DNA of 64,000 bases from NCBI GenBank assembly GCA_000154345.1, contig DS480343.1, forward strand, positions 1 through 64,000, read 5' to 3'. Below are positions 8,716 through 17,713 of the stretch, one piece after another. Below the pieces are notes generated by a model, which was given only the letters and a program-made list of their open reading frames with translations, had not been told where the DNA came from and ran no database searches. Both the position numbers and the translations under genes were made by a program. Every line of letters begins with the position of its first letter. Within the stretch, counting starts at the first letter, position 1. The DNA is from [Clostridium] leptum DSM 753. Lineage in GTDB: Bacteria > Bacillota > Clostridia > Oscillospirales > Acutalibacteraceae.

Positions 8716-9660
8716 TTGTTATCTAGAAAAATAAAAAAGAAAAGTGTGGTGCCGCGGTGGCAGCCCTATGTATTTATCGCTCCGTTTTTCATCATTTATA
8801 TCGCCTTTAGTTTATTCCCGGTGCTTTATTCGTTTGTCATCAGCTTGTACCAGTGGGACGGAATTGGGGAAAAGGCTTACATTGGCTTTCAAAATTACAT
8901 GACTCTTTTTACCAAGGATAACCTGTTCTTTAAATCGGTTGGGAATACCTTCCTGATTATGTCCGTCCCACTGCCGGTGCTGGTAATCGGCGGAACCATG
9001 CTGGCGTCCCTAATCAACAGCAAATTTGTCAGAGGCAAACGGCTTTTTCAGACGATCAATTTCCTGCCGTACCTGACGGCTCCCGTCGCGGTGGGAATCC
9101 TGTTCGGGCTGATGTTTGACCAGCAGAACGGCGTGGTCAACGAAGCGCTGAAGTCTATGGGCCTGTTAAATGAGGGCCTGTACTGGCTGAAGGATGGATA
9201 TCTCGCGCGGATTGTCGTGATGATTATGTGCACCTGGAAATATATGGGGTACTATATGGTGCTGCTTCTGGCGGGAATTACCAGTATTTCCTCGGATATC
9301 TATGAAGCCGCCAGAATTGACGGCGCGGGAATGGTGACCACTTTTTTCCGGATCACCCTGCCGCTGATGAAAAACACCCTGACCTTTGTCATCATCCAGG
9401 GCATGATCGGAAGCCTGCAGCTGGTAGAGGACCCGATGACCCTGTTAACAGGCTGGATCAGCGGAGGGCAGTCGGCGGTAGCGGGCGGCCCGGACAGAAG
9501 CAGCCTGACCATGATGTGGTATATGTATGATACGGGCTTTGGAACGAACATGAATTATGGGTACGCGGCTTCTATTGCCTATGCCACCTTTATCATCATC
9601 GCCATTTTCGCGTTTATCATCAATATGCTTTTGGATAGGAGGGGAAAAGATGGCGAGTAA
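8716..9660 (+). CDS. ABC sugar permease, MalF/UgpA type
   Basis: This 314-residue inner-membrane protein has six predicted helices and the EAA loop (YEAARIDGAGMVTTFFRITLP) that docks on the ATPase. It starts at TTG (8716); the nearby ATG at 8711 is out of frame and closes after a few codons. The last 11 bp overlap the next permease. No ATPase gene follows. Confidence 0.9.
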   Translation: MLSRKIKKKSVVPRWQPYVFIAPFFIIYIAFSLFPVLYSFVISLYQWDGIGEKAYIGFQNYMTLFTKDNLFFKSVGNTFLIMSVPLPVLVIGGTMLASLINSKFVRGKRLFQTINFLPYLTAPVAVGILFGLMFDQQNGVVNEALKSMGLLNEGLYWLKDGYLARIVVMIMCTWKYMGYYMVLLLAGITSISSDIYEAARIDGAGMVTTFFRITLPLMKNTLTFVIIQGMIGSLQLVEDPMTLLTGWISGGQSAVAGGPDRSSLTMMWYMYDTGFGTNMNYGYAASIAYATFIIIAIFAFIINMLLDRRGKDGE

Positions 9661-10492
9661 GCGAAAAAAGCTGGGTTTCTTTCACCTGAGGAAAATTTTG
9701 TTTACCGGTATCATGCTGTGCGTATCAGTCATCTTTTTCTTTCCGTTTTACATGATGGTTATGATGGCTACCCACGCAACCAATGAGTTGTATACGGGCA
9801 TTCATCTGCTGCCAGGCACCCGGGGGCTGTATAACGCCCAGATCGTGCTGGAGGCGGGCTTTCTCCAGTATTATTTTAACAGCTTATATGTAGCGGTTTT
9901 GGTAACGGCCTTTTCCGTTTTGGTGAGTATGGCCTGCGGCTATGCCCTTGCAAAATACAGCTTCAAAGGCAGGGAGGCCTTCTTTGTCTTCATCATGATT
10001 ACCATGATGATCCCGCCTCAGATCGGGCTTGTGGGATTTGTGACGGAGATGAAACAAATTGGATGGCTGGGCAGCCATCTTCCTCTGATCGTTCCCCCGG
10101 CGGCCAATGCGTTCGGCGTTTATTGGATGCGCCAGTACGCCCGTTCCTTTATTCCCACCGCCATTATGGAAAGCGCGCGGATTGACGGATGCGGGGAATT
10201 TCAGACGTTTTTCAGAATTATTATCCCAATGTGTAAGCCTGCGGTGATTACCTTGGCGATTTTAAGCTTTGTTGCCTCATGGAACAGCTATTTGATTCCG
10301 TTGGTTGTCATCAATAAGCAGGAATTATACACCATGCCCATTGCGATCAGCTCCATTGGTTCCATGTTCTACGCCGAATATGCCGGACGGATTATGGCCT
10401 TGGCGATCGGGACCATTCCAATCCTGATTATTTTTGCATTGGGTTCCAAATATTTTATCAGCGGACTGTCAGAAGGTTCTGTCAAGGAATAA
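9650..10492 (+). CDS. ABC sugar permease, MalG/UgpE type
   Basis: The 280-residue protein has the MalG-like architecture: an N-terminal helix (ILFTGIMLCVSVIFFFPFYM), several further helices, an EAA loop (MESARIDGCGEFQTFFRIIIP) and the C-terminal KYFISGLSEGSVKE ending common in this family. The ATG at 9650 follows AGGAGGGG and overlaps the upstream gene, so the two permeases are translationally coupled and should form a heterodimer. Confidence 0.92.
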   Translation: MASKRKKLGFFHLRKILFTGIMLCVSVIFFFPFYMMVMMATHATNELYTGIHLLPGTRGLYNAQIVLEAGFLQYYFNSLYVAVLVTAFSVLVSMACGYALAKYSFKGREAFFVFIMITMMIPPQIGLVGFVTEMKQIGWLGSHLPLIVPPAANAFGVYWMRQYARSFIPTAIMESARIDGCGEFQTFFRIIIPMCKPAVITLAILSFVASWNSYLIPLVVINKQELYTMPIAISSIGSMFYAEYAGRIMALAIGTIPILIIFALGSKYFISGLSEGSVKE

Positions 10493-10522
10493 AGGGCCGC
10501 TATATACAGGGAGGTTACCGTA

Positions 10523-13318
10523 TTGAATAGAACAATCATGGATTTATCGGGGGAATGGCGGTTCGCCATGGACCCAAATGAAAAGGGGACGAATCAGTGC
10601 GGCGGGTGGTTTTCAGAGACGCTGCCGGACCGGGTCCGTCTTCCGGGGACCACCTCGCAGAATTTTGTCGGGATTGAAAGCAAGGTGGCGGATAAGCTGG
10701 GGGTCATTGAAAAATTCACCTACCGCGGCGTCGCCTGGTATCAGCGGGATATTGACATCCCGGAGGCCTGGGCAGGCCGGCATATCGAACTGAAGCTGGA
10801 ACGGGCCAATAATACGACGGTATGGCTGGACAATATCCTGGTGGGGAAATCAGACCTGCTGCAGGTGGACCAGATATTTGACTTGACCAATATCGCGTCT
10901 CCCGGAAAGCATGTTCTGACCGTGCGGAACGATAATTCCCGCATCCGGCCCACTCATGGCTACCGTTTCGATTTTCTCAATGGGATTTGCGGTGAAATTT
11001 CCCTTACCGCAACCTCGAAAGTCTATATGAAGCAATGCCGGATAATGCCCAACATAAAAGCCAAGACGCTGACCGTTTACTTTACCCTTGGCAACCAGAC
11101 GGGGTGCGAATCCCGCGGCAATATTTTCTTTCACGTCCATACCCTGGACAATTCCCATGCTCTCAAGCCGTACCGCTTTGATTATATGCTGGATTTCCAC
11201 CGTACGGAAAAAGAGTACGAGATGGAGCTCTATTTGGGCGACGGCTTGAAGCTGTGGGATGAATTTGCGCCGAATCTTTATTGCCTAGAAGCAGAACTGG
11301 CCGGAAAGGCTGGTGGCGTTCCAGTGTCTGATTTTTATTCCACCCGGTTTGGTATCCGGGAATTCACCCATGAGGGAACCCAATTTTCCGTGAATGGGAA
11401 AAAGGTGATACTTCGGGGCGACGCCCTGCTGCATGAGAAATATATGTACCGCATGGGGCTTTCCCTATACAGCCGCGAGGACTGGGTCAAGGTATTGAAG
11501 ATTTATAAAGAATACGGGATCAATTATCTGCGCTTTCATACTCATTGCCCGCCAAATGCGGTTTTTGAAGCCGCGGATGAAGTGGGGATTTACATGCAGC
11601 CGGAATTGACCATTGGCGGAACCAATGGGATGAACGTACCCGGGCCGGAATCCCCCCTGTTTGACCCGCTGCTGGAGCCAACCATGCAGCGCTGGGGAAA
11701 GGAATTGCTGGACTGGTTGCATAACCACCCGTCGTTTGTGATGCTTACCTTAGGAAATGAGATTAACGGCGACCGCTCCCTTTTGGAGAGGCTGGTGGAA
11801 TATCTCAGGGCGCTGGATCCAACCAGGATGTATGCCCAGGGTTCCAATGACTTTATCCGACAGCAGTGCCTTTCAGTGAACGATGATTTCTGGTCTACGA
11901 TGAAGACGGATACCCCGTGGGAATACAAAATGGCGAGAGGGTCTTACGCGCATTCCGACCTGCCGCTGGGCCCGGTGCAGGACAGCAAGCCGAGAAACAG
12001 CCTGAGAGACCACAGTGAATCCATCAAGCATAGCCCGGTTCCGGTGATCGCATTTGAACTGGGCCAGTATGAAACTACCTGCAACTTTGATGAAATTGAG
12101 CGTTTTCCGAAAATGGAACTGCCGGGGAGTATGCTCCGCTATCAAAAGATGATGGAGGAACAGGGACTGCTTCATAAGGAAAAGGATTTCTACCGCGACA
12201 GCGGGAAAGCGTGCCTGCTGTGCTACCGGGAAGATATCGAAATGATTATGCGTACCCCGGGGATGGGTGGTTTCCAAATATTGTCCCTGGCTGATATTCA
12301 TACGGATGGAACCGCCATCGATGGTATTCTAAACGCGTTTATGGAAAACAAAGGAATGGTTTCCGCGGAAGAGTGGCGGCGATACTGCAGTGACCGCGTC
12401 GTACTGCTGCGGATTGGCAAATTTACCTTTGACAGCGGGGAGCAAGCTGGCTTCAAGATGCAGTTTGCCAATTACGGCCCGGAAACCATTGACCAGGCAA
12501 AGCCGTATTTTGAACTGTACCATCAGGATAACTGTTTGGAACGGCGGGAATTTGACTTGATTTCCTTGCCCCAGGGGGATTTAACCGATCTTGCTTCTCC
12601 CACTGTCACGTTCCAGTGCGATGAGCCAGCGCAGCTGGTGCTGCGGGTTGGCGTAGAGGACCTGGCGGATCAGAAAACCTATTATAACGACTACAATATT
12701 TGGGTTTATCCGGTTCCGGAGATCCAACACACAATGCTGACCACGAAGTCGGCGGAAGAAGCGGCGGCGGCATTGGAAAATGGAGAAAGCGTTCTGTTTT
12801 ATTCAGGGCTTCTGGACAGCGAAAAGTCGGTGGAGGGTTTCTTTGCCACTAATTTTTGGTCTTACGACATGTTTGCGACAGCTTCGGAAAATATTTCTGA
12901 AACCCGCCCGGGCAAACCGATGATCGGTGCCATGCTTGCGCCGGGCACCATGGGGATTTCCTATGACCCGAATCATCCGGTTTTCCGCTATTTCCCTGGC
13001 GAGGGCCACAGTGATTATCAATGGTTCAACGTCATTATGAATGGGAATCCGGTGATTCTGGATCATTTTGCGGAGCCGGTGGAACCCATTGTGTGGACCA
13101 TCGATACGCCTCACCGCTGCCATAGGCTGGGCCTGCTGTTTGAACTAAAAGTCGGAAAAGGAAAAGTAATGGTGTGTACCACCGACCTGTCCCAGTTTGC
13201 AGGAGAAGCAGCCGAGGAATCTCTCTTAAAAGGAATTTTCGAGTATATGGCGTCGGATGAGTTCCAGCCTCAGGCTGAGTGCGGCTTAGAGGAATTTAAG
13301 AGTTTTTTTGCGAGGTAA
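10523..13318 (+). CDS. Glycoside hydrolase family 2 (beta-galactosidase/beta-glucuronidase-like)
   Basis: This 931-residue cytoplasmic protein has a GH2 sugar-binding jelly-roll domain (about 1-160), an immunoglobulin-like domain, a TIM barrel (about 290-560) and a C-terminal extension. The acid/base Glu is in MLTLGNEINGD and the probable nucleophile Glu in VIAFELGQYET. There is no signal peptide, so it acts on imported oligosaccharides. The start is TTG at 10523 with GGGAGG upstream at good spacing. Its stop overlaps the start of the next gene (TAATG). Family members cleave beta-galactosides, beta-glucuronides or beta-mannosides; the downstream galactonate-type pathway makes a beta-galactoside likely, but that is inference. 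Confidence 0.85.
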   Translation: MNRTIMDLSGEWRFAMDPNEKGTNQCGGWFSETLPDRVRLPGTTSQNFVGIESKVADKLGVIEKFTYRGVAWYQRDIDIPEAWAGRHIELKLERANNTTVWLDNILVGKSDLLQVDQIFDLTNIASPGKHVLTVRNDNSRIRPTHGYRFDFLNGICGEISLTATSKVYMKQCRIMPNIKAKTLTVYFTLGNQTGCESRGNIFFHVHTLDNSHALKPYRFDYMLDFHRTEKEYEMELYLGDGLKLWDEFAPNLYCLEAELAGKAGGVPVSDFYSTRFGIREFTHEGTQFSVNGKKVILRGDALLHEKYMYRMGLSLYSREDWVKVLKIYKEYGINYLRFHTHCPPNAVFEAADEVGIYMQPELTIGGTNGMNVPGPESPLFDPLLEPTMQRWGKELLDWLHNHPSFVMLTLGNEINGDRSLLERLVEYLRALDPTRMYAQGSNDFIRQQCLSVNDDFWSTMKTDTPWEYKMARGSYAHSDLPLGPVQDSKPRNSLRDHSESIKHSPVPVIAFELGQYETTCNFDEIERFPKMELPGSMLRYQKMMEEQGLLHKEKDFYRDSGKACLLCYREDIEMIMRTPGMGGFQILSLADIHTDGTAIDGILNAFMENKGMVSAEEWRRYCSDRVVLLRIGKFTFDSGEQAGFKMQFANYGPETIDQAKPYFELYHQDNCLERREFDLISLPQGDLTDLASPTVTFQCDEPAQLVLRVGVEDLADQKTYYNDYNIWVYPVPEIQHTMLTTKSAEEAAAALENGESVLFYSGLLDSEKSVEGFFATNFWSYDMFATASENISETRPGKPMIGAMLAPGTMGISYDPNHPVFRYFPGEGHSDYQWFNVIMNGNPVILDHFAEPVEPIVWTIDTPHRCHRLGLLFELKVGKGKVMVCTTDLSQFAGEAAEESLLKGIFEYMASDEFQPQAECGLEEFKSFFAR

Positions 13319-14085
13319 TGACAGTGGAAAGAAAAACAGCGTTCATTACCGGCGCGGGAAAGGGCATTGGCTATGGGATTGCCAAGACGTTGGCGGAAGA
13401 GGGCTACGACCTCATTTTGCACAGCCGCACTTCGGTGCAGGGAACAGAAAAATTAGCGAATTTGGCTCGGACAAAAGGCCTGAAGGCCCACCTGGTGCAG
13501 GGCGATTTATCCAACGTTCAGGAAGTGGAACAGATATTCCGCCGGATATCCGATTTGACGCAGGGGCTGAACCTGGTTGTCAGCAATTCCGGGCTAACGA
13601 TTTGCAAGCCGTTTTTTCAGATTACACCTCAGGATTTAGACCAGGTAACCGGGCTGGACTGGCGGGGCAGCTTTTTTGTTACCCAATATGCCGCCAAATT
13701 GATGGTTGAACAGAAGACGGAGGGGCATATTCTTTTAATTACTTCCAACCAGGCCCACATGGTTTATCCGGATGGATCCATGTATGGCAGCGTCAAGGCG
13801 GCGTTATCCCATTTCACAAAATGCGCCGCCGTCGAACTGGCGAAGCATAGAATCCGTGTCAACGCAATATCGCCGGGCTACACTGACACAGGAGATCCCA
13901 GAATGGGAGAGAAAGAATCCACTTACAGCGCTATACCGATACAGCGGTGGTGTACCCCTAAGGAAATCGGGAAGGCCGTAGTTTTTCTTGATTCTGTCTG
14001 GAGCAAATCCATTACCGGAACGGAGCTTATGATCGACGGTGGAGGAAGCTTGACCTGTAAAGACGACAGGGAACATACCGGATAA
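13318..14085 (+). CDS. Short-chain dehydrogenase/reductase, probable aldose 1-dehydrogenase role
   Basis: A classical SDR of 255 residues: NAD(P)-binding TGAGKGIG at residues 11-18, the NSG variant of the NNAG motif, a Ser in LLITSNQ and the catalytic Tyr-Lys pair in YGSVKAA, with a C-terminal TGTELMIDGGG. In this operon it is the only candidate for oxidising a free sugar at C1 to a lactone before the SMP-30 lactonase. That role comes from context only; annotation pipelines would call it a 3-oxoacyl-ACP reductase-like protein. It overlaps the GH2 stop by one base. Confidence 0.85.
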   Translation: MTVERKTAFITGAGKGIGYGIAKTLAEEGYDLILHSRTSVQGTEKLANLARTKGLKAHLVQGDLSNVQEVEQIFRRISDLTQGLNLVVSNSGLTICKPFFQITPQDLDQVTGLDWRGSFFVTQYAAKLMVEQKTEGHILLITSNQAHMVYPDGSMYGSVKAALSHFTKCAAVELAKHRIRVNAISPGYTDTGDPRMGEKESTYSAIPIQRWCTPKEIGKAVVFLDSVWSKSITGTELMIDGGGSLTCKDDREHTG

Positions 14086-14126
14086 AATATTTTCCGCCAT
14101 GGAGGTAGCCGTAAATTTAAGGACGA

Positions 14127-14167
14127 AAGGCTCGCAATCTCATAAGCTATGAGATTGCGAGCCTTTT
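14127..14167 (+). terminator. Perfect 17-bp intercistronic hairpin with T-run
   Basis: 14127-14143 pairs perfectly with 14149-14165 around a five-base loop and ends in TTTT. It lies between the SDR and kinase genes, 20 bp before the kinase ATG. It may be a partial terminator or an mRNA stabiliser that separates the transport/hydrolysis half of the locus from the downstream pathway genes. Confidence 0.75.
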
Positions 14168-14186
14168 GAAGAAGGAAGGATATTTG

Positions 14187-15134
14187 ATGGCGAGGGTAAT
14201 CACGATAGGGGAGACGATGGCCGCTTTGACTCCGGGATCTTCGGGAGCGCTGCGGTATGTTACAGATTACCGGATAAGAATTGCCGGTGCGGAAAGCAAT
14301 GTGGCTGTCGGGCTGTCTAAGCTGGGAATTGAGACGGCGTGGATCTCAAGAGTAGGCGAGGATGAGTTGGGATATTTTGTAAGGAATCAAATCAGGAGCG
14401 AGGGGGTTGACTGCCGGGAGGTAATATTCGACCCGGAGCACCGGACTGGACTGATGCTGAAGGAAACCGGAGCATTGGAAACAAAGGTGTTTTACTACCG
14501 GGAAAACAGCGCGGCCTCCCACCTGAGCCCAAAGGATTTAAAAGAGGAAATGCTCCAACAAGCGGAACTGCTGTATTTAACCGGGATTACGCCGGTGTTG
14601 AGCGAAAGCTGTGAGCGGACGGTTCGGGAAGCGATCCGCTTAGGAAAAAAACACGGTTTGCTGATAAGCTTTGACCCTAATGTGAGAAAAAAACTGTGGA
14701 AAGAGAGAGATTACGGGCCTCTGCTGGCGAGGCTGGCCCTGGAAAGTGATATTGTGCTGCTGGGCTTATCGGAAGCGGAAATACTGTTTGGGGAAACGGA
14801 GCCTGACGCAATTTTCGATTTGTTGTTCCGGGAGGGCGGGGTGCGTTACGCGGCTATAAAAAATGGGGCTGAGGGCGCCTGGGCGGCAGACCGAAGCCGG
14901 CGAATCGCTGTGAAACCGTATCCCTGCCGGAGTGTGGACCCAATTGGCGCGGGAGACGGATTTAACGCGGGATTTTTAGCTGGGATACTGCTCGGAAGAG
15001 AACTGGATACCGCGGGGAAAATGGGAGCAATATGCGGAGCCTTAGCCACCCAGACCACTGGAGATGTGGAAGGATATCCGGACAGAAAGCAAATGGAGAA
15101 TGCGCTGTCGCAAACAGAAGAGATTTACCGCTAA
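14187..15134 (+). CDS. kdgK: PfkB-family sugar kinase, 2-keto-3-deoxygluconate/galactonate kinase-like
   Basis: This 315-residue ribokinase-family protein has the N-terminal signature (AGAESNVAVGLSKLG) and the C-terminal anion hole and catalytic Asp (DPIGAGDGFNAGF). The MARVITIGETMAAL start and ETKVFYYRENSAASHL segment resemble KDG kinases. The ATG at 14187 follows GAAGGAAGGA. It is followed by an Eda-type aldolase and a galactonate dehydratase, so it should phosphorylate 2-keto-3-deoxygalactonate or -gluconate at O6. Confidence 0.85.
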   Translation: MARVITIGETMAALTPGSSGALRYVTDYRIRIAGAESNVAVGLSKLGIETAWISRVGEDELGYFVRNQIRSEGVDCREVIFDPEHRTGLMLKETGALETKVFYYRENSAASHLSPKDLKEEMLQQAELLYLTGITPVLSESCERTVREAIRLGKKHGLLISFDPNVRKKLWKERDYGPLLARLALESDIVLLGLSEAEILFGETEPDAIFDLLFREGGVRYAAIKNGAEGAWAADRSRRIAVKPYPCRSVDPIGAGDGFNAGFLAGILLGRELDTAGKMGAICGALATQTTGDVEGYPDRKQMENALSQTEEIYR

Positions 15135-15154
15135 AGGAATAGGAGAAAAGCGGA

Positions 15155-15784
15155 ATGGATATGTATGAGATTGTAATGAAGAATCCGGTGCTGGCAATCC
15201 TGCGGAATGTGCCGTTGGAACAAACGCTTGATTACGCTGAGGCGATTGTGGCGGGAGGAATCCGTTTTTTTGAGGTGGCGCTAAATAGCAAAGACGGGCT
15301 GAAACAGATTTCTGTGCTGAGAAAGCGGTATGGAGACCGCTGTTTGATCGGCGCGGGAACCGCAATTACAGTGGAATTGGCGGAAAAGGCGCTGAATGCG
15401 GGCGCCCAGTTTCTGTTAACGCCCGGGACGCCGACAGATGTTCTGGAATACTGCGCGAAAAACAATGTGAAATTACTGCCCGGCGTTTTAACGCCGAGTG
15501 AAATTGCAGCAAGCCTGGAATACGGCTATAAAACCATGAAGCTGTTTCCGGCGGGCGCGATGCCTTTGAATTATGTGAAAAGCCTAAAAGGCCCTTTTGA
15601 CCAGGGAAATTATGTGGCCATCGGCGGGGTTTGTCCCAGTAATTATAAAAGCTTTTTCGCTTCTGGATATCTGGGCGTAGGCATGGCGAGTAATCTGATG
15701 CCCGCGGAGGCGGCGGCAAACGGAGACTGGGAGGCGTGCGCCGCGGCTGTCCGAAAAATCGTCGATGATCTGAAGAAAGCTTAA
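15155..15784 (+). CDS. KDPG/KDPGal aldolase
   Basis: A class I aldolase of the Eda/DgoA family, 209 residues, normal length. Seen are the Glu in FFEVALNS, the GAGTAIT and LTPGTPTD loops, and the Schiff-base Lys in TMKLFPAG. It splits 2-keto-3-deoxy-6-phospho-gluconate or -galactonate into pyruvate and glyceraldehyde-3-phosphate. It sits 20 bp after the kinase and completes the pathway. Confidence 0.93.
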   Translation: MDMYEIVMKNPVLAILRNVPLEQTLDYAEAIVAGGIRFFEVALNSKDGLKQISVLRKRYGDRCLIGAGTAITVELAEKALNAGAQFLLTPGTPTDVLEYCAKNNVKLLPGVLTPSEIAASLEYGYKTMKLFPAGAMPLNYVKSLKGPFDQGNYVAIGGVCPSNYKSFFASGYLGVGMASNLMPAEAAANGDWEACAAAVRKIVDDLKKA

Positions 15785-15846
15785 TGGATTGTCATTGCAC
15801 AGATGACAAAAAGCTGAAAGATAACAAGACAGAAGGAGTGCTCCGC

Positions 15847-16995
15847 ATGAAAATTGTACGCGTAAACACCTACACCGTTAGGCCCCGCTGGGGCTTTGTG
15901 GAGATCATAACGGATGACGGCTTGACCGGCTGGGGAGAGCCAGTGCTGGAAGGCCACTGCGAGGCGGTTCTGGCGTGCGTGGAGGAGATGAAGCCCTATT
16001 TGATCGGCGCGAATCCGGGCAGAATTGAGGATATTTGGACGCTTCTTTACCGGTCTGGGTTTTATCGGGGCGGCGGAGTTTTAATGAGCGCGATTTCAGG
16101 GATTGACCAGGCATTGTGGGATATTAAAGGAAAAACCTTTGGGGTTCCGGTATATGAATTAATGGGAGGAGCCTGCCGGGAACGCATGAAGGTTTACAGC
16201 TGGATCGGCGGCGACCGCCCAAGCGATGTGGGAAAAGCTGCGCTGGAGCGAAAAGAGGCCGGTTTCCAAGCGGTTAAGATGAACGCCACAGAGGAGCTGC
16301 AGATGATCGACTCGTATGATAAAATCGACGCCGTTCTGGAGCGGGCTTCAGCCATCCGCGAGCAATGCGGGAAGTATTTTGGAATCGCGATCGATTTTCA
16401 CGGACGGGTGCACAAGCCAATGGCGAAAATTCTCGCGAAGAAGCTGGAAGAATTTGACCCGATGTTTATCGAGGAGCCGGTTTTATGCGAAAATATGGAA
16501 TACTTTCCTGAAATCGCCGCGGCGTGTAATATTCCAATCGCTACCGGCGAGCGGCTGTTCAGCAAATACGATTTTAAACGGCTGCTGAAAACAGGCGGTG
16601 TGGATATCATCCAGCCCGACCTGAGCCATGCGGGAGGCCTGACGGAGGTTAGGAAAATTGCTTCCATGGCGGAGGCTTTTGACGTGGCCTTAGCCCCTCA
16701 CTGCCCGCTGGGGCCGATTGCTCTGGCCAGCTGTCTGAATGTGGACGCTGTCAGCTACAACGCGGTGATTCAGGAGCAAAGCATTGGAATTCATTACAAT
16801 GTAGGAAAAAGCGTACTGGACTATGTAAAAAATCAAGAGGACTTTCAATTCCAAAACGGCTTTGTTGACTTGCCGGTAAAGCCCGGCTTGGGAGTAGAGG
16901 TCAACAAGGACTTGGTGCTCCAGGAAAATCAAAATCCTCATCATTGGAAAAATCCTGTTTGGCGCCATGCCGACGGTTCCATTGCCGAATGGTAA
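15847..16995 (+). CDS. dgoD: D-galactonate dehydratase
   Basis: The 382-residue protein matches the DgoD group of the enolase superfamily: MKIVRVNTYTVRPRW start, Asp/His in IAIDFHGRVHKPMAK, Glu in FIEEPV, Glu in TGERLFS, and catalytic His in LAPHCPLGPIALA. It dehydrates D-galactonate to 2-keto-3-deoxy-D-galactonate. AGAAGGAG precedes the ATG at 15847; the frame is open further upstream but has no better start. With the adjacent kinase and aldolase it defines a galactonate (De Ley-Doudoroff) branch. Confidence 0.9.
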   Translation: MKIVRVNTYTVRPRWGFVEIITDDGLTGWGEPVLEGHCEAVLACVEEMKPYLIGANPGRIEDIWTLLYRSGFYRGGGVLMSAISGIDQALWDIKGKTFGVPVYELMGGACRERMKVYSWIGGDRPSDVGKAALERKEAGFQAVKMNATEELQMIDSYDKIDAVLERASAIREQCGKYFGIAIDFHGRVHKPMAKILAKKLEEFDPMFIEEPVLCENMEYFPEIAAACNIPIATGERLFSKYDFKRLLKTGGVDIIQPDLSHAGGLTEVRKIASMAEAFDVALAPHCPLGPIALASCLNVDAVSYNAVIQEQSIGIHYNVGKSVLDYVKNQEDFQFQNGFVDLPVKPGLGVEVNKDLVLQENQNPHHWKNPVWRHADGSIAEW

Positions 16996-17109
16996 GTCCA
17001 GGAGGGGAATGAAACGAGCAATCTGCCAAAAGGAAGATTTTAAGTTTTAGCTTTTTGTAGTGCGTCCGGCATTTCAGCGTCTTACAGAAGCTTTCTGCTT
17101 ATTATGCGG

Positions 17110-17134
17110 AGGGCTATTGGGAAGCCCCTTTTTT
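17110..17134 (+). terminator. Intrinsic terminator of the galactonate operon
   Basis: GGGCT (17111-17115) pairs with AGCCC (17123-17127), followed by six T within a T-rich tract, about 115 bp after the dgoD stop. Confidence 0.65.
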
Positions 17135-17193
17135 CTTAGATAAAACTATGAAAAACGTTCTGGAATACTTTTGTTTTATAATAAACAGAATTT

Positions 17194-17530
17194 TATTCTG
17201 AACTGAGGCTTCTCATTTTGTTGAAGGTTCCCTTTTGATTTTTATTTTATAAACTTATTCCAAACGGTATTAGGCCAGCGGACAACAATTTCGTTACTCC
17301 CTCCCACCAGGCTGAGCCTGGACGCAATCCGCGTTCCTGGTTCAGCCTTTTATTTTGTCAGTTCACTCGCATTTATGGTAGGGTATCTTTTTGTCAACGC
17401 TTCGCAAGGCGTGGGTGACGAAATAGATGTCACCCCGATTTTTTCAGCATTCATGCGGGTTCCCGGGCTTTTTAGGGCCGATTTTTCAAAATCGCCCCAC
17501 CGTGGATGTCCAACCCCCAAAAGGGCAAAA
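17194..17530 (+). repeat. Terminator-rich intergenic repeat, copy A
   Basis: This stretch recurs, in the same orientation, at 27364-27640, 28235-28652, 30429-30705 and 47771-48255. It contains an AGGCTGAGCC...GGTTCAGCCT hairpin followed by TTTTATTTT (about 17308-17357), a GGGTGAC...GTCACCC hairpin followed by a T-run (about 17410-17445), and a GGGCCGATTTT...AAAATCGCCCC hairpin (about 17475-17500). Short ORFs on both strands exist but are probably not genes. Confidence 0.85.
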
Positions 17531-17535
17531 ACAGC

Positions 17536-17575
17536 AAAAAAACCGCTTCCTTATTTTTATTAGAGAAGCGGTTTT
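17536..17575 (-). terminator. Terminator of the decayed abrB copy
   Basis: AAAACCGCTTC (17539-17549) pairs with GAAGCGGTTTT (17565-17575); on the minus strand it ends in a run of seven T. The same terminator in the copy near 28.6/29.95 kb is split by the IS3-family element. Confidence 0.7.
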
Positions 17576-17576
17576 C

Positions 17577-17642
17577 TCATTTTTTAGACACCGGCAGAGA
17601 AATGATTTTCGACGGCCCGTCCGAGATGTCCTGGGGTTTGAC
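17577..17642 (-). pseudogene. 3' remnant of an abrB-like gene
   Basis: Reverse-strand sequence reading VKPQDISDGPSKIISLP and ending TCTAAAAAATGA matches the 3' end of the abrB-like pseudogene at 29975-30187. Only the tail and its terminator are kept; the 5' part has been replaced by the dinB promoter region. Confidence 0.55.
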
Positions 17643-17684
17643 AGGGGAAGGAGGTGTTTTAGAGAAACAGGAAAACATTACCGC

Positions 17685-17713
17685 TTCACAAGCAAGAACA
17701 CACGTTCTATAAT
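17685..17713 (+). promoter_or_regulatory. SOS promoter of the dinB cassette
   Basis: TTCACA (17685-17690), a 17 bp spacer and TATAAT (17708-17713). The LexA box occupies the end of the spacer and abuts the -10 box. Confidence 0.8.
17696..17707 (+). promoter_or_regulatory. LexA/DinR operator
   Basis: GAACACACGTTC is a perfect match to the Gram-positive LexA (DinR) box GAAC-N4-GTTC. A second, imperfect box (GAAC-ATGT-GTTT) lies at 17727-17738. LexA bound here would block RNA polymerase, making the cassette inducible by DNA damage. Confidence 0.85.

Noticed and set aside
17375..17563. Plus-strand ORF (MVGYLFVNASQGVGDEI...) repeated at 48096
   Set aside because: The shared peptide follows from DNA repeat identity. 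It runs through hairpins and has no ribosome-binding site.
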